Below are positions 34,378 through 42,813 of a stretch of DNA of 62,004 nucleotides, piece after piece (position 1 is the stretch's first letter; every line of letters begins with the position of its first letter). Position numbers and translations under genes: made by a program. The stretch is from NCBI RefSeq assembly GCF_018614075.1, contig NZ_JAGGOZ010000095.1, forward strand, positions 1 through 62,004. Reading direction: 5' to 3'. The notes beneath the pieces are model-generated. The model was not told the DNA's origin and did no database searches. It saw only the letters and a list, made by a program, of their open reading frames with translations. The DNA comes from Streptomyces sp. ISL-94. Its GTDB lineage: Bacteria; Actinomycetota; Actinomycetes; Streptomycetales; Streptomycetaceae.

Positions 34378-35342
34378 CAGATGAGCTCCTTGTACGCGTC
34401 GTAGTCCGCGTCCGGCTCGCCGGTGGGGCGGTAGTGGTCGGGGTAGCGGCCGCCTTCGGTCCACACGGGTTCGACGCGCAGGCCCATGCGGACCTGGTCG
34501 TACGGGATGCCGCCGATCCGGCCGTGGAGGGCGAGGCCGGCGCCGTCGAGGGCGATGTGGGCGTAGACGTACGGGACCTCGATGTCGAGGTTGCGGGCCT
34601 TGATGTTGACGATGCAGAAGGTGGTGACCGTACCGGCCGGGCCGACCTCGACCTGGTCGGTGGTGGCGACCCCGCAGGTGGGGCAGGCACCGCGCGGCGG
34701 GACGTACACCTTGTGGCAGGAGGGGCAGCGCTCGCCGACGGTCTTCTGCTCGGAGAGGGCGTTGATGTAGGCGGTCTGGGCGCGGCCGGGGCTGTACGTG
34801 TAGTCGAGGCGGGCCGGGGCGACGATGCCGGTGACGGGCTCCGCGAAGACCCCGTCGTGCGGGGCGGCTTCGGCTTCGGCTTCGGCTCCCTCGTACGGCT
34901 CGAAGCAGGCGATGTCGGTGATCGCCCCGGCCCGCTCGGCGGCCCACCGCACCCGCACCCGCATCCCGGTCCGCACGGCCTCGGGGCCGGGGGCGTCGAG
35001 GGCGTGCAGCAGAGCGGTGTCGGCGCCGTCGAGCCTGACCAGCACCCAGGCGAACGGCGTGCCCAGGGGCTGGTTCGGGCGGGGCCGGCCGTTCCAGGCC
35101 CAGGTGGTGACGGTGCCGGTGGCGCCGACCTCGACGAGCTCGCGGATCTCCTCGGCGGTGACGGGGTCGTACTCGACGGGCGGAACCATCACTTTGCCGC
35201 CGGAGGTCCTGACCCCGAGCACGACACCTTCGCGCAGCCCGGTGAGGAACGCGGACTGAACGGGTCCCAGGGACCGCGTAAAGGGAAACTCGACGACGAG
35301 AGGCGCACGGAGCACCTCTGGCGGTGACGCGGCGGCTGTCAT
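34377..35342 (-). CDS. Double DUF35/OB-fold acyl-CoA-associated protein
   Basis: 321 residues, about twice the length of a single DUF35 protein. The N-terminal half is an OB-fold module (VEVGATGTVTTWAWNGRPRPNQPLGTPFAWVLVRLDG...MRVRVRW) without an obvious zinc ribbon. The C-terminal half has the zinc ribbon (RCPSCHKVYVPPRGACPTCG) followed by a second OB fold (VGPAGTVTTFCIVNIKARNLDIEVPYVYAHIALDG). DUF35 proteins bind thiolase-fold aldolases and acyl-CoA. Having two modules upstream of two aldolase paralogues suggests one OB fold per aldolase (inference). Size and order resemble Rv3521. Confidence 0.88.
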   Translation of the reverse strand: MTAAASPPEVLRAPLVVEFPFTRSLGPVQSAFLTGLREGVVLGVRTSGGKVMVPPVEYDPVTAEEIRELVEVGATGTVTTWAWNGRPRPNQPLGTPFAWVLVRLDGADTALLHALDAPGPEAVRTGMRVRVRWAAERAGAITDIACFEPYEGAEAEAEAAPHDGVFAEPVTGIVAPARLDYTYSPGRAQTAYINALSEQKTVGERCPSCHKVYVPPRGACPTCGVATTDQVEVGPAGTVTTFCIVNIKARNLDIEVPYVYAHIALDGAGLALHGRIGGIPYDQVRMGLRVEPVWTEGGRYPDHYRPTGEPDADYDAYKELI

Positions 35343-35406
35343 GGGCGACTCTCCGATTCTCACTTCGGGGTAACGAACAGCTCCAACTCCCCACCCACAC
35401 CGGGGG

Positions 35407-35665
35407 CAAATCCAGCTCGCCGGCGTTTGAGGCGCGGGGTCTGGGGCGGCGCCCCAGATCTTCAAGCTCAGCCTGGGGGCACGAACCAGCCCGGGCCGGG
35501 GGGACTTCCAGCCCGGCCGGGGACAAATCCAGCTCGCCGGCGTTTGAGGCGCGGGGTCTGGGGGGTGCCCCAGATCTTCAAGCTCAGCCGCGGCACCCCG
35601 ACCCCGGCCGGGACACCTACAGCCCCGCCGGCGTTTGAGGCGCGGGGTCCGGGGCAGCGCCCCGG
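35407..35665. repeat. Three direct copies of a Streptomyces-type GC repeat
   Basis: CGCCGGCGTTTGAGGCGCGG recurs at about 35418, 35535 and 35626. Copies 1 and 2 extend for about 65 bp from CAAATCCAGCTCG to CTTCAAGCTCAGCC and contain a hairpin (GGTCTGGGG...CCCCAGA). Copy 3 is diverged. The element type is familiar from many streptomycete intergenic regions (REP-like). It fills the gap between echA19-like and DUF35 genes, which otherwise holds no gene. Confidence 0.8.
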
Positions 35666-35667
35666 TC

Positions 35668-36468
35668 CTACTCCCGCCGATACACCGCGGCCCGCTTCTC
35701 CGCAAAGGCCCGCGCCCCCTCCTTCGCATCCGCGGTGTCAAAAATCGGCCACCCCCGCACAAGCTCCGCGGCCAACCCCTCCGCCTCCGTCAGCTCCGCG
35801 GCCTGGTAGACCGACGCCTTCACCGCCTCCACCGCCAACGGCCCACACGCGTTGATCCGCTCGGCGATCTCCAGGGCCGCCTCCAGCGCCGTCCCTTCCT
35901 CCACCACCCGCCCGATCAACCCGATCCGCGCCGCCTCCTCCGCGGGGTACGGCCGCCCGGTCAGCAGCATCTCCAGCGCGTGCGTCCGCGGGATCTGCCG
36001 CGGCAGCCGCACCGTGGAGCCCCCGATCGGGAAGAGCCCCCGCTTGACCTCGAACAGCCCGAAGGTGGCCCCCTCCCCCGCCACCCGGATGTCCGTGCCC
36101 TGCAGGATCTCGGTCCCGCCTGCCACGCAGTAGCCCTCCACCGCCGCGATCACCGGCTTGCGCGGCCGGTGGTGGCGGAGCATCGCCTTCCAGTGCAGGT
36201 CGGGGTCGGCCTTGAGCCGGTCCCGGTACTGGTCGCCCGCCATCCCCTTCCCGGCCAGCGCCTTGAGGTCCATTCCGGCGCAGAAGTCCCCGCCCGCGCC
36301 CGTCAGCACCACGGAGCGGATCTCGTCGTCGGCGTCCGCCTCCAGCCAGCCGTCGTACAGCCCCACCAGCAGCGGCAGCGAGAGCGCGTTCTTCGCCTCG
36401 GGCCTGTTCATGGTGAGCACCAGCGTGGCGCCGTGGCGTTCCACGGTCAGGTGTTCCGTCCCACCCAT
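35668..36468 (-). CDS. Enoyl-CoA hydratase, EchA19-like
   Basis: 266 residues, crotonase fold. Oxyanion-hole segments are TGAGGDFCAGMDLKAL and VEGYCVAGGTEILQGTDIRVAGEGATFGLFEVKRGLFPIGGSTVRLPRQIP. This last block closely resembles mycobacterial EchA19, a hydratase for enoyl-CoA sterol side chains, more than housekeeping crotonases. The C-terminus (DAKEGARAFAEKRAAVYR) also fits. GGAGG precedes the ATG. It is divergent from a FadD19-like ligase, the same arrangement as fadD19/echA19 in mycobacteria. A KstR-type box lies 23 bp before its start. Confidence 0.87.
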   Translation of the reverse strand: MGGTEHLTVERHGATLVLTMNRPEAKNALSLPLLVGLYDGWLEADADDEIRSVVLTGAGGDFCAGMDLKALAGKGMAGDQYRDRLKADPDLHWKAMLRHHRPRKPVIAAVEGYCVAGGTEILQGTDIRVAGEGATFGLFEVKRGLFPIGGSTVRLPRQIPRTHALEMLLTGRPYPAEEAARIGLIGRVVEEGTALEAALEIAERINACGPLAVEAVKASVYQAAELTEAEGLAAELVRGWPIFDTADAKEGARAFAEKRAAVYRRE

Positions 36469-36491
36469 TGCCGTCCTCCCGTCTCAAGACC

Positions 36492-36505
36492 TAGAACAGG
36501 TTGCA
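36492..36505. promoter_or_regulatory. KstR-type operator in the fadD19/echA19-like divergon
   Basis: TAGAACAGGTTGCA matches the published KstR consensus TnnAACnnGTTnnA at every defined base. It lies 23 bp before the EchA19-like start and about 140 bp before the FadD19-like start. An identical core occurs at 59091-59104. The regulator gene is not in the window. Confidence 0.75.
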
Positions 36506-36532
36506 GTAGGGGCCGGTGCAGTTCAATAGTTT

Positions 36533-36549
36533 TCTGACACTCAGTCAGA
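36533..36549. promoter_or_regulatory. 17-bp palindrome box (shared motif, copy 2)
   Basis: TCTGACACTCAGTCAGA: perfect 6-bp arms, 5-bp spacer. It is in the middle of the divergent promoter region beside the KstR-type box, so two regulators may act here. Confidence 0.65.
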
Positions 36550-36645
36550 TTTCTTGGGCCGCTCCCTTCCCACTTGCGGTCGGCGGCGCTCTAATGACCG
36601 CCGGAGCAGACCAGCCATGGGCATTTTTCGGGGTCAGGAGGAACG

Positions 36646-38271
36646 GTGGAGTACAACCTTGCCGACCTGTTCGAATCGGTCGTGGACGTGGTTCCGGACC
36701 GCGAGGCCCTCGTGTACGTGGACCACCCCGGGACCGGCGCCGAGCGCCGCCTCACGTACGCGGAGCTGGACACGGCGGCGAACCGCGTCGCGCACCACCT
36801 GCTGGACAGCGGGCTGAAGCCCGGCGAACACGTGGGCCTGCACCTCTACAACGGGATCGAGTACCTGCAGACCGTACTGGCCTGCCTGAAGGCCCGGCTG
36901 GTTCCGGTGAACGTCAACTACCGGTACGTGGAGGAGGAGCTGGTCTACCTCTACAACGACGCCGGCCTCGCCACGCTCGTCTTCGAGGGCGAGTTCACCG
37001 AGCGGGTGGCCGCCGCCCTCCCGCAGACGACGAAGCTCCGCCACCTGATCCGCGTCGGGGCGGCCCCCGAGGGGGCGCCGGAGCCCTCGATCGCGCCGGT
37101 CGCGTACCCGGACGCCGAGGCGGCCGGCTCACCGGAGCGCGGCTTCGCACCCAGGTCGCCCGATGACCTGTTCATCATCTACACCGGCGGTACGACCGGT
37201 ATGCCCAAGGGCGTCATGTGGCGGGCCGAGGACCTCTTCTTCGCCGGGCTCTTCGGCGGCGAGCCCTCGGGGGAGCCGGTCAAACGGCCCGAGGAGCTGG
37301 CGGAGCGGGTCGCGTCGAAGGGCGCCGGGCTGACCTTCTTCCCCGCCCCTCCGCTGATGCACGGCACGTCCACCCTCACCTCGTTCATCGCCTTCAACTA
37401 CGGCCAGCGGGTGGTCATCCACCGCAAGTACGCGCCCGAAGAGGTGCTCCGTACGATCGAGAAGGAGAAGGTCTCCAGCGTGTCGCTGGTGGGTGACGCG
37501 ATGCTGCGGCCGCTCATCGACGCCCTGAACGGCCCGCTCAAGGGGACCGACCTGTCCTCGCTGTTCAGCGTCTCCTCGTCAGGCGCGATCATGTCGGAGA
37601 CGGTACGGGCCGAGTTCCAGCGGCTGGCGCCGAACGTGCTGCTCCTGAACAACTTCGGATCGTCGGAGTCCGGCTCCAACGGGCGGGCGGCGAGCGACTC
37701 GAGCCCGGAGAAGGGCTTCCGCCTGGAGGTCAACGACCGTACGCAGGTGGTGGACCCGGTGACGCACGAGCCGGTGCCGGTGGGCGTACCGGGGCGTCTC
37801 GCGCAGCGCGGGCATGTCCCGCTGGGCTACTACAACGACCCGGCGAAGACCGCCGAGACCTTCTTCCAGAAGGGCACGGAGCGCTGGGTGCTGCTCGGCG
37901 ACATGGCCACGGTGGACGAGGCGGGCATCGTCACCGTCCTCGGGCGCGGCTCGCAGTGCATCAACACGGGTGGCGAGAAGGTCTATCCGGAGGAGGTCGA
38001 GCAGGCGCTCAAGTCCCACCCGGACGTGTACGACGCCCTCGTGGCGGGCGTCCCGGACCCGAAATGGGGCAGCCACGTGGCCGCGGTGGTCCAACTCCGC
38101 GCGGGCGCCCCGGAACCGACCCTGGACGAGATCCAGAACCACTGCCGCACCAGGCTGGCGGGCTACAAGATCCCGCGCCAGCTGGTCATCACGCCCACCA
38201 TCCAACGCTCCCCGAGCGGCAAGGCGGACTACCGCTGGGCAAAAACGGTGGCAACGGAGGCAAACGCGTAG
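36646..38271 (+). CDS. Acyl-CoA ligase, FadD19-like (sterol side chain)
   Basis: 541 residues from a GTG with AGGAGG upstream. ANL-superfamily adenylate-forming ligase: A3 motif YTGGTTGMPKGVMWRAEDL, GSSESGSNG (A5 region), LLGDMATVDEAG (A7) and RSPSGKADYRWAK (A10 lysine). The sequence follows FadD19 closely in recalled blocks (VPVNVNYRYVEEELVYLYNDA, CINTGGEKVYPEEVEQALKSHPDVYDALVAGVPDP). FadD19 activates sterol C26 carboxylates, and in Rhodococcus is required for C24-branched side chains. Divergent from the EchA19-like gene and under a KstR-type box and a 17-bp palindrome. Substrate is inferred from family and context. Confidence 0.87.
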   Translation: MEYNLADLFESVVDVVPDREALVYVDHPGTGAERRLTYAELDTAANRVAHHLLDSGLKPGEHVGLHLYNGIEYLQTVLACLKARLVPVNVNYRYVEEELVYLYNDAGLATLVFEGEFTERVAAALPQTTKLRHLIRVGAAPEGAPEPSIAPVAYPDAEAAGSPERGFAPRSPDDLFIIYTGGTTGMPKGVMWRAEDLFFAGLFGGEPSGEPVKRPEELAERVASKGAGLTFFPAPPLMHGTSTLTSFIAFNYGQRVVIHRKYAPEEVLRTIEKEKVSSVSLVGDAMLRPLIDALNGPLKGTDLSSLFSVSSSGAIMSETVRAEFQRLAPNVLLLNNFGSSESGSNGRAASDSSPEKGFRLEVNDRTQVVDPVTHEPVPVGVPGRLAQRGHVPLGYYNDPAKTAETFFQKGTERWVLLGDMATVDEAGIVTVLGRGSQCINTGGEKVYPEEVEQALKSHPDVYDALVAGVPDPKWGSHVAAVVQLRAGAPEPTLDEIQNHCRTRLAGYKIPRQLVITPTIQRSPSGKADYRWAKTVATEANA

Positions 38272-38558
38272 CCCCTGCGGGGGGCTCGGCGGTCTCCCCC
38301 GGCGGGGGCTCCACGGGACCTCGGCGGCGTCCCGGCCGGGGGCTCACGGGCTCCCCGGCCGCCGCGGCCGCAACGGGCTCCCCGGCCGCCGGGGCCGCAA
38401 CGGGTCCCCGGCCGGGGGCCGCAACGGGTACCCGGCCAGGGTCGCCGCCGGGAGGGTCCCCGGGCCGGGGGCTGCGGCGGAGCGGGTCCCTATTCGGAGC
38501 CGCGGCGGGGCGGGGTCCCTGACGGAAGCTTCGCGGGGACCGGGGCCGGTGCCGGGGT

Positions 38559-38661
38559 GGGGTGTTGTCCGGGACTCATGATTTGCGGCGCCCCATCGGA
38601 GGTGCCCTGTACAGGCTCGGCGCGCGCCACAAATCACGTTTTACGTCCCGGACAACACCCC
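38559..38661. repeat. 103-bp inverted repeat with 17-bp perfect terminal arms
   Basis: GGGGTGTTGTCCGGGAC at 38559-38575 is exactly complementary to 38645-38661. Pairing resumes further in, with GATTTG-GGCGC-type segments (38580-38590 against 38624-38635). It could be a MITE, an attC-like structure or a structured RNA leader/terminator. It is unlike the neighbouring low-complexity DNA. Confidence 0.7.
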
Positions 38662-38796
38662 GCCCCGTCCCCGTCCCCGGTCAAACCGTCCAGACCGGCC
38701 AACCATCCAGCCCGGACGGAGGTAGGCATGCGGCTCATCACAACAGACGATCACTCGTTCGAGTCATTGATTTACCCGGCCGGCGACTGGCAATCT

Positions 38797-38810
38797 ACCG
38801 AATGATCGGT
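38797..38810. promoter_or_regulatory. PaaR-like operator before paaK
   Basis: ACCGAATGATCGGT: inverted ACCGA/TCGGT arms, 26 bp before the paaK start. It resembles the PaaR core ACCGNNCGNNCGGT, differing at one defined base. The match is recalled from the corynebacterial PaaR motif. Confidence 0.5.
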
Positions 38811-38836
38811 CGGTTTCTCCACGATGAGGTGACGGC

Positions 38837-40165
<1,329 letters not shown>

Positions 40166-40236
40166 AACCACCCCTTCGGGTCTATTTCGAGGCGGCTCCC
40201 GGGAGCCGGCGGGCGCTGCCGGGTAGTGCATGAGGC

Positions 40237-41091
40237 GTGATCTCCCTCATCCGGCAGCTCTACGACCGTCTCCAGGGTTCCCCTGTCGGGCTGGCCTGGA
40301 GCCGCGGCCGGGAGATGGAGCTGATGCACCGGGCCATGGGCTTCGCCGCCCTCGGGTTCCTCACCCTGGTGCCGCTGCTGGTGGTGGTGGCGGCCGCCGC
40401 GCCCGGCAGCGGTTCGGGGTTCGGCCGATGGCTCGGCCAGGCCCTCGGGGTGACGGAGTCCTCGCGGGCGCGGGTCGAGATGCTGTTCAGCGCGGCGGAC
40501 CTGGCGCTGGAGCGGACCACCGCCTTCGGGCTCGCGGCCTTGGCCGTCTTCGGCCTGACCTTCGGCTCGGCCGTGCAGACCGGCTACGAGAAGGTCTGGG
40601 ACCTTCCGACCGCCCGCTGGCACACCATGTGGCGGCACGTCATCTGGCTGGCCCTGCTGGTCTGCTACCTCGCCCTGCTCGTCGAGATCCCGGCTCCGTC
40701 GGACAACGCCATGGGCCCGATCCTGGGCACCATGGGCGACCTCCTCGGAACCTGCCTGTTCTTCTGGGGCTCGCAGCGGCTGCTGCTGGGCGGCCGGGTC
40801 CGCTGGCGCGCCCTGATCCCGGGGGCCGTGGCCACCAGCCTCGGGCTGCTGGGACTGCGGGTCTTCTCGCAGCTGGTGTTCTCCCCGCTGATCGCCTCGA
40901 ACGCCGTGACCTACGGCCCCTTCGGAACCCTGCTGGTCGTCCAGTCCTGGCTGGTCGGCATCGGCTTCGTGGTCTACGGAGGGGCCCTCGTCGGTCGCCT
41001 CTTCCATGAGCACCTCACCCTGCAGCGCCTGCGCCACAGCGGAGTCTTTCCCCCCGACGACTCCCCTTCCCATGATCCGGGACCGGGCTGA
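40237..41091 (+). CDS. YihY/BrkB family inner-membrane protein
   Basis: 284 residues from GTG. At least five hydrophobic segments (AALGFLTLVPLLVVVAAAA, TAFGLAALAVFGLTFGSAV, VIWLALLVCYLALLVEI, LLGTCLFFWG, ALIPGAVATSLGLLGLRVF, LLVVQSWLVGIGFVVYGGAL). The periplasmic/cytoplasmic AVQTGYEKVWDLP block fits YihY/BrkB proteins, once called RNase BN by error. Function in the membrane is unknown; a transport role is often suggested. Starts 71 bp after paaK on the same strand. Confidence 0.82.
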   Translation: MISLIRQLYDRLQGSPVGLAWSRGREMELMHRAMGFAALGFLTLVPLLVVVAAAAPGSGSGFGRWLGQALGVTESSRARVEMLFSAADLALERTTAFGLAALAVFGLTFGSAVQTGYEKVWDLPTARWHTMWRHVIWLALLVCYLALLVEIPAPSDNAMGPILGTMGDLLGTCLFFWGSQRLLLGGRVRWRALIPGAVATSLGLLGLRVFSQLVFSPLIASNAVTYGPFGTLLVVQSWLVGIGFVVYGGALVGRLFHEHLTLQRLRHSGVFPPDDSPSHDPGPG

Positions 41092-41173
41092 CCGAGCGGT
41101 CCGGCGATGCCGGGATATACAGGAGCCGCCTGTCAGCTCTTGGCCACCACACGGGGGCGGCGGCCGGGTGGGC

Positions 41174-42676
41174 TCAGTGGGCGCCGGCCGGGGGCTGCCC
41201 GAAGCGGTCGCGGAGTTCGCGCTTGAGGATCTTGCCGCTGGCGTTGCGCGGGAGGGCGGCCACGAACAGGACCCGCTTCGGGGCCTTGAAGTGGGCCAGC
41301 TTCTCCCGCGCGTACGTCATCAGCTCCGCCTCCGTCACCTCCCCGCGCGGGACCACCACCGCCGTCACCGCCTCGATCCACCGCTCGTCGGGCAGCCCGA
41401 CCACCGCCGCCTCGGCCACGCCCGGATGGGTGTACAGCACGTCCTCCACCTGCCGTGAGGCGACCAGTACCCCGCCCGAGTTGATGACGTCCTTCACCCG
41501 GTCCACCACCGTGAAGTAGCCCTCCGCGTCCCGCACCGCCAGGTCCCCCGAGCGGAACCACCCGTCCCGGAAGGCCTGGTCCGTCGCCTCCGGGTCGTTC
41601 CAGTACCCCAGGCACAGCTGCGGGGACCTGTAGACCACCTCGCCCGCCGTGCCGTCCGGGACGTCCTTGCCCTCCTCGTCGACGACCTTCGCCTCGACAT
41701 GGCGTACCGGACGCCCGCACGAGTCCATCCGCCCCTCGTGTTCCGCCGGCCCCAGCACCGTGGCCAGCGGCCCGATCTCGCTCTGCCCGAAGCAGTTGTA
41801 GAAGCCGAGCCCCGGCAGCCGGCCGCGCAGCCGCTCCAGGACCGGCACCGGCATGATCGAGGCCCCGTAGTACGCCTTGCGCAGCGCGCCCAGGTCCCGC
41901 CGCCCGAAGTCCGGGTGGTTGGCAAGGGCGATCCACACCGTCGGCGGGGCGAAGAGGCTGTCCGCCCGCCCCGCCTCGACCAGGTCGAAGATCTGCTCCG
42001 CGACCGGCGCGTCCAGGATCGTGTTCTCCGCCCCCACCACCAGGTACGGCAGCAGGAAGACGTGCATCTGCGCCGAGTGGTAGAGCGGCAGCGAGTGCAC
42101 CGGCCGGTCCCCCTCGGCCAGGTCCAGCGCCTCGATCGCGCTCTCGTACTCGTGGACGAGGGCCTTGTGCGTCATCATCGCGCCCTTGGGCAGGGCCGTG
42201 GTGCCGGAGGTGTAGAGCAGCTGGACCACGGTGTCGGGGTCGCCGGTCCCTTCGTACGGCGTCTGTTCCGCCTCCGGATCGGCCAGGTCCCGCAGCGGCC
42301 GTACCTCGTACCCCGCCGGCACCCGGCCGGCCAGTTCCGGATCGGCGAGCACCAGGGCGCTTTCCGAGTTCCGCAGGATGTAGGCGAGGTCCTCGCCCGT
42401 CAGATTCTGGTTCACCGGGACGTGGACGAGCCCGGCCCGGGCGCAGGCGAGGAACGCGATCAGGTAGGCGTCGGAGTTGTGCGCGAAGGTGGCGACCCGG
42501 TCGCCGGGGGCCAGCCCGTGGTGCCCCCTGAGGAGCGCCGCGGCGGTGGAGACGGCCGCGTCGAGCCGGGCGTAGTTCCAGCTCCGTTCCCGGTAGCGGA
42601 GCGCCGTCCGGTCCGGGGTCCGCCGCGCGCTGTCCCGCACCAGTCCGTCGACCGTGTTCTGCCGCACTGCCTTCAT
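41174..42676 (-). CDS. Long-chain fatty-acid-CoA ligase (FadD)
   Basis: 500 residues from MKAVRQNTVDGLVRDSARR. ANL-family motifs: YTSGTTALPKGAMMTHKAL (A3), FYNCFGQSEIGPLATVL (A5), GYWNDPEATDQAFRDGWFRSGDLAVRD (A7), VVDRVKDVINSGGVLVASRQVEDVLYTHP (A8) and NASGKILKRELR (A10 lysine). Forms acyl-CoA through an acyl adenylate. The chain-length range cannot be read from the sequence. A 6-bp-arm inverted repeat, CCCGTT...AACGGG, at 42695-42714 lies in the divergent promoter region shared with the acylase gene. It is not preceded by either of the two boxes found in front of the sterol-type genes. Confidence 0.9.
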   Translation of the reverse strand: MKAVRQNTVDGLVRDSARRTPDRTALRYRERSWNYARLDAAVSTAAALLRGHHGLAPGDRVATFAHNSDAYLIAFLACARAGLVHVPVNQNLTGEDLAYILRNSESALVLADPELAGRVPAGYEVRPLRDLADPEAEQTPYEGTGDPDTVVQLLYTSGTTALPKGAMMTHKALVHEYESAIEALDLAEGDRPVHSLPLYHSAQMHVFLLPYLVVGAENTILDAPVAEQIFDLVEAGRADSLFAPPTVWIALANHPDFGRRDLGALRKAYYGASIMPVPVLERLRGRLPGLGFYNCFGQSEIGPLATVLGPAEHEGRMDSCGRPVRHVEAKVVDEEGKDVPDGTAGEVVYRSPQLCLGYWNDPEATDQAFRDGWFRSGDLAVRDAEGYFTVVDRVKDVINSGGVLVASRQVEDVLYTHPGVAEAAVVGLPDERWIEAVTAVVVPRGEVTEAELMTYAREKLAHFKAPKRVLFVAALPRNASGKILKRELRDRFGQPPAGAH

Positions 42677-42694
42677 GACGCGAACCTCGTCTCC

Positions 42695-42714
42695 CCCGTT
42701 GGATACCAAACGGG
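42695..42714. promoter_or_regulatory. Inverted repeat in FadD/acylase divergent promoter
   Basis: CCCGTTGGATACCAAACGGG: 6-bp arms, 8-bp spacer, 18 bp before the FadD start. Possible TetR/GntR-type site. Confidence 0.4.
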
Positions 42715-42813
42715 ATGTTGACAGATCATCCGATCACCTGCATGAGTGTGGGGCAGCCCGAGCACCACCGGCTTCACGAGCAACCACGCTCGATCGCAGG
42801 CTACTTGGGAGAC

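Larger units (their letters stand above)
38272..38836. other. Intergenic region with low-complexity repeats and a large hairpin
   Basis: 565 bp. 38280-38520 is a run of imperfect CCGGCCG/GGGCTCC repeats with no credible gene. 38559-38661 is a large inverted repeat, and a PaaR-like box sits 27 bp before the paaK start. Otherwise empty. Confidence 0.6.

Noticed and set aside
33310..35526. 738-residue single-gene reading of the DUF35/thiolase region
   Set aside because: It combines the real thiolase-fold protein (ATG at 34377) with an out-of-frame N-terminus; the DUF35 gene has its own frame.
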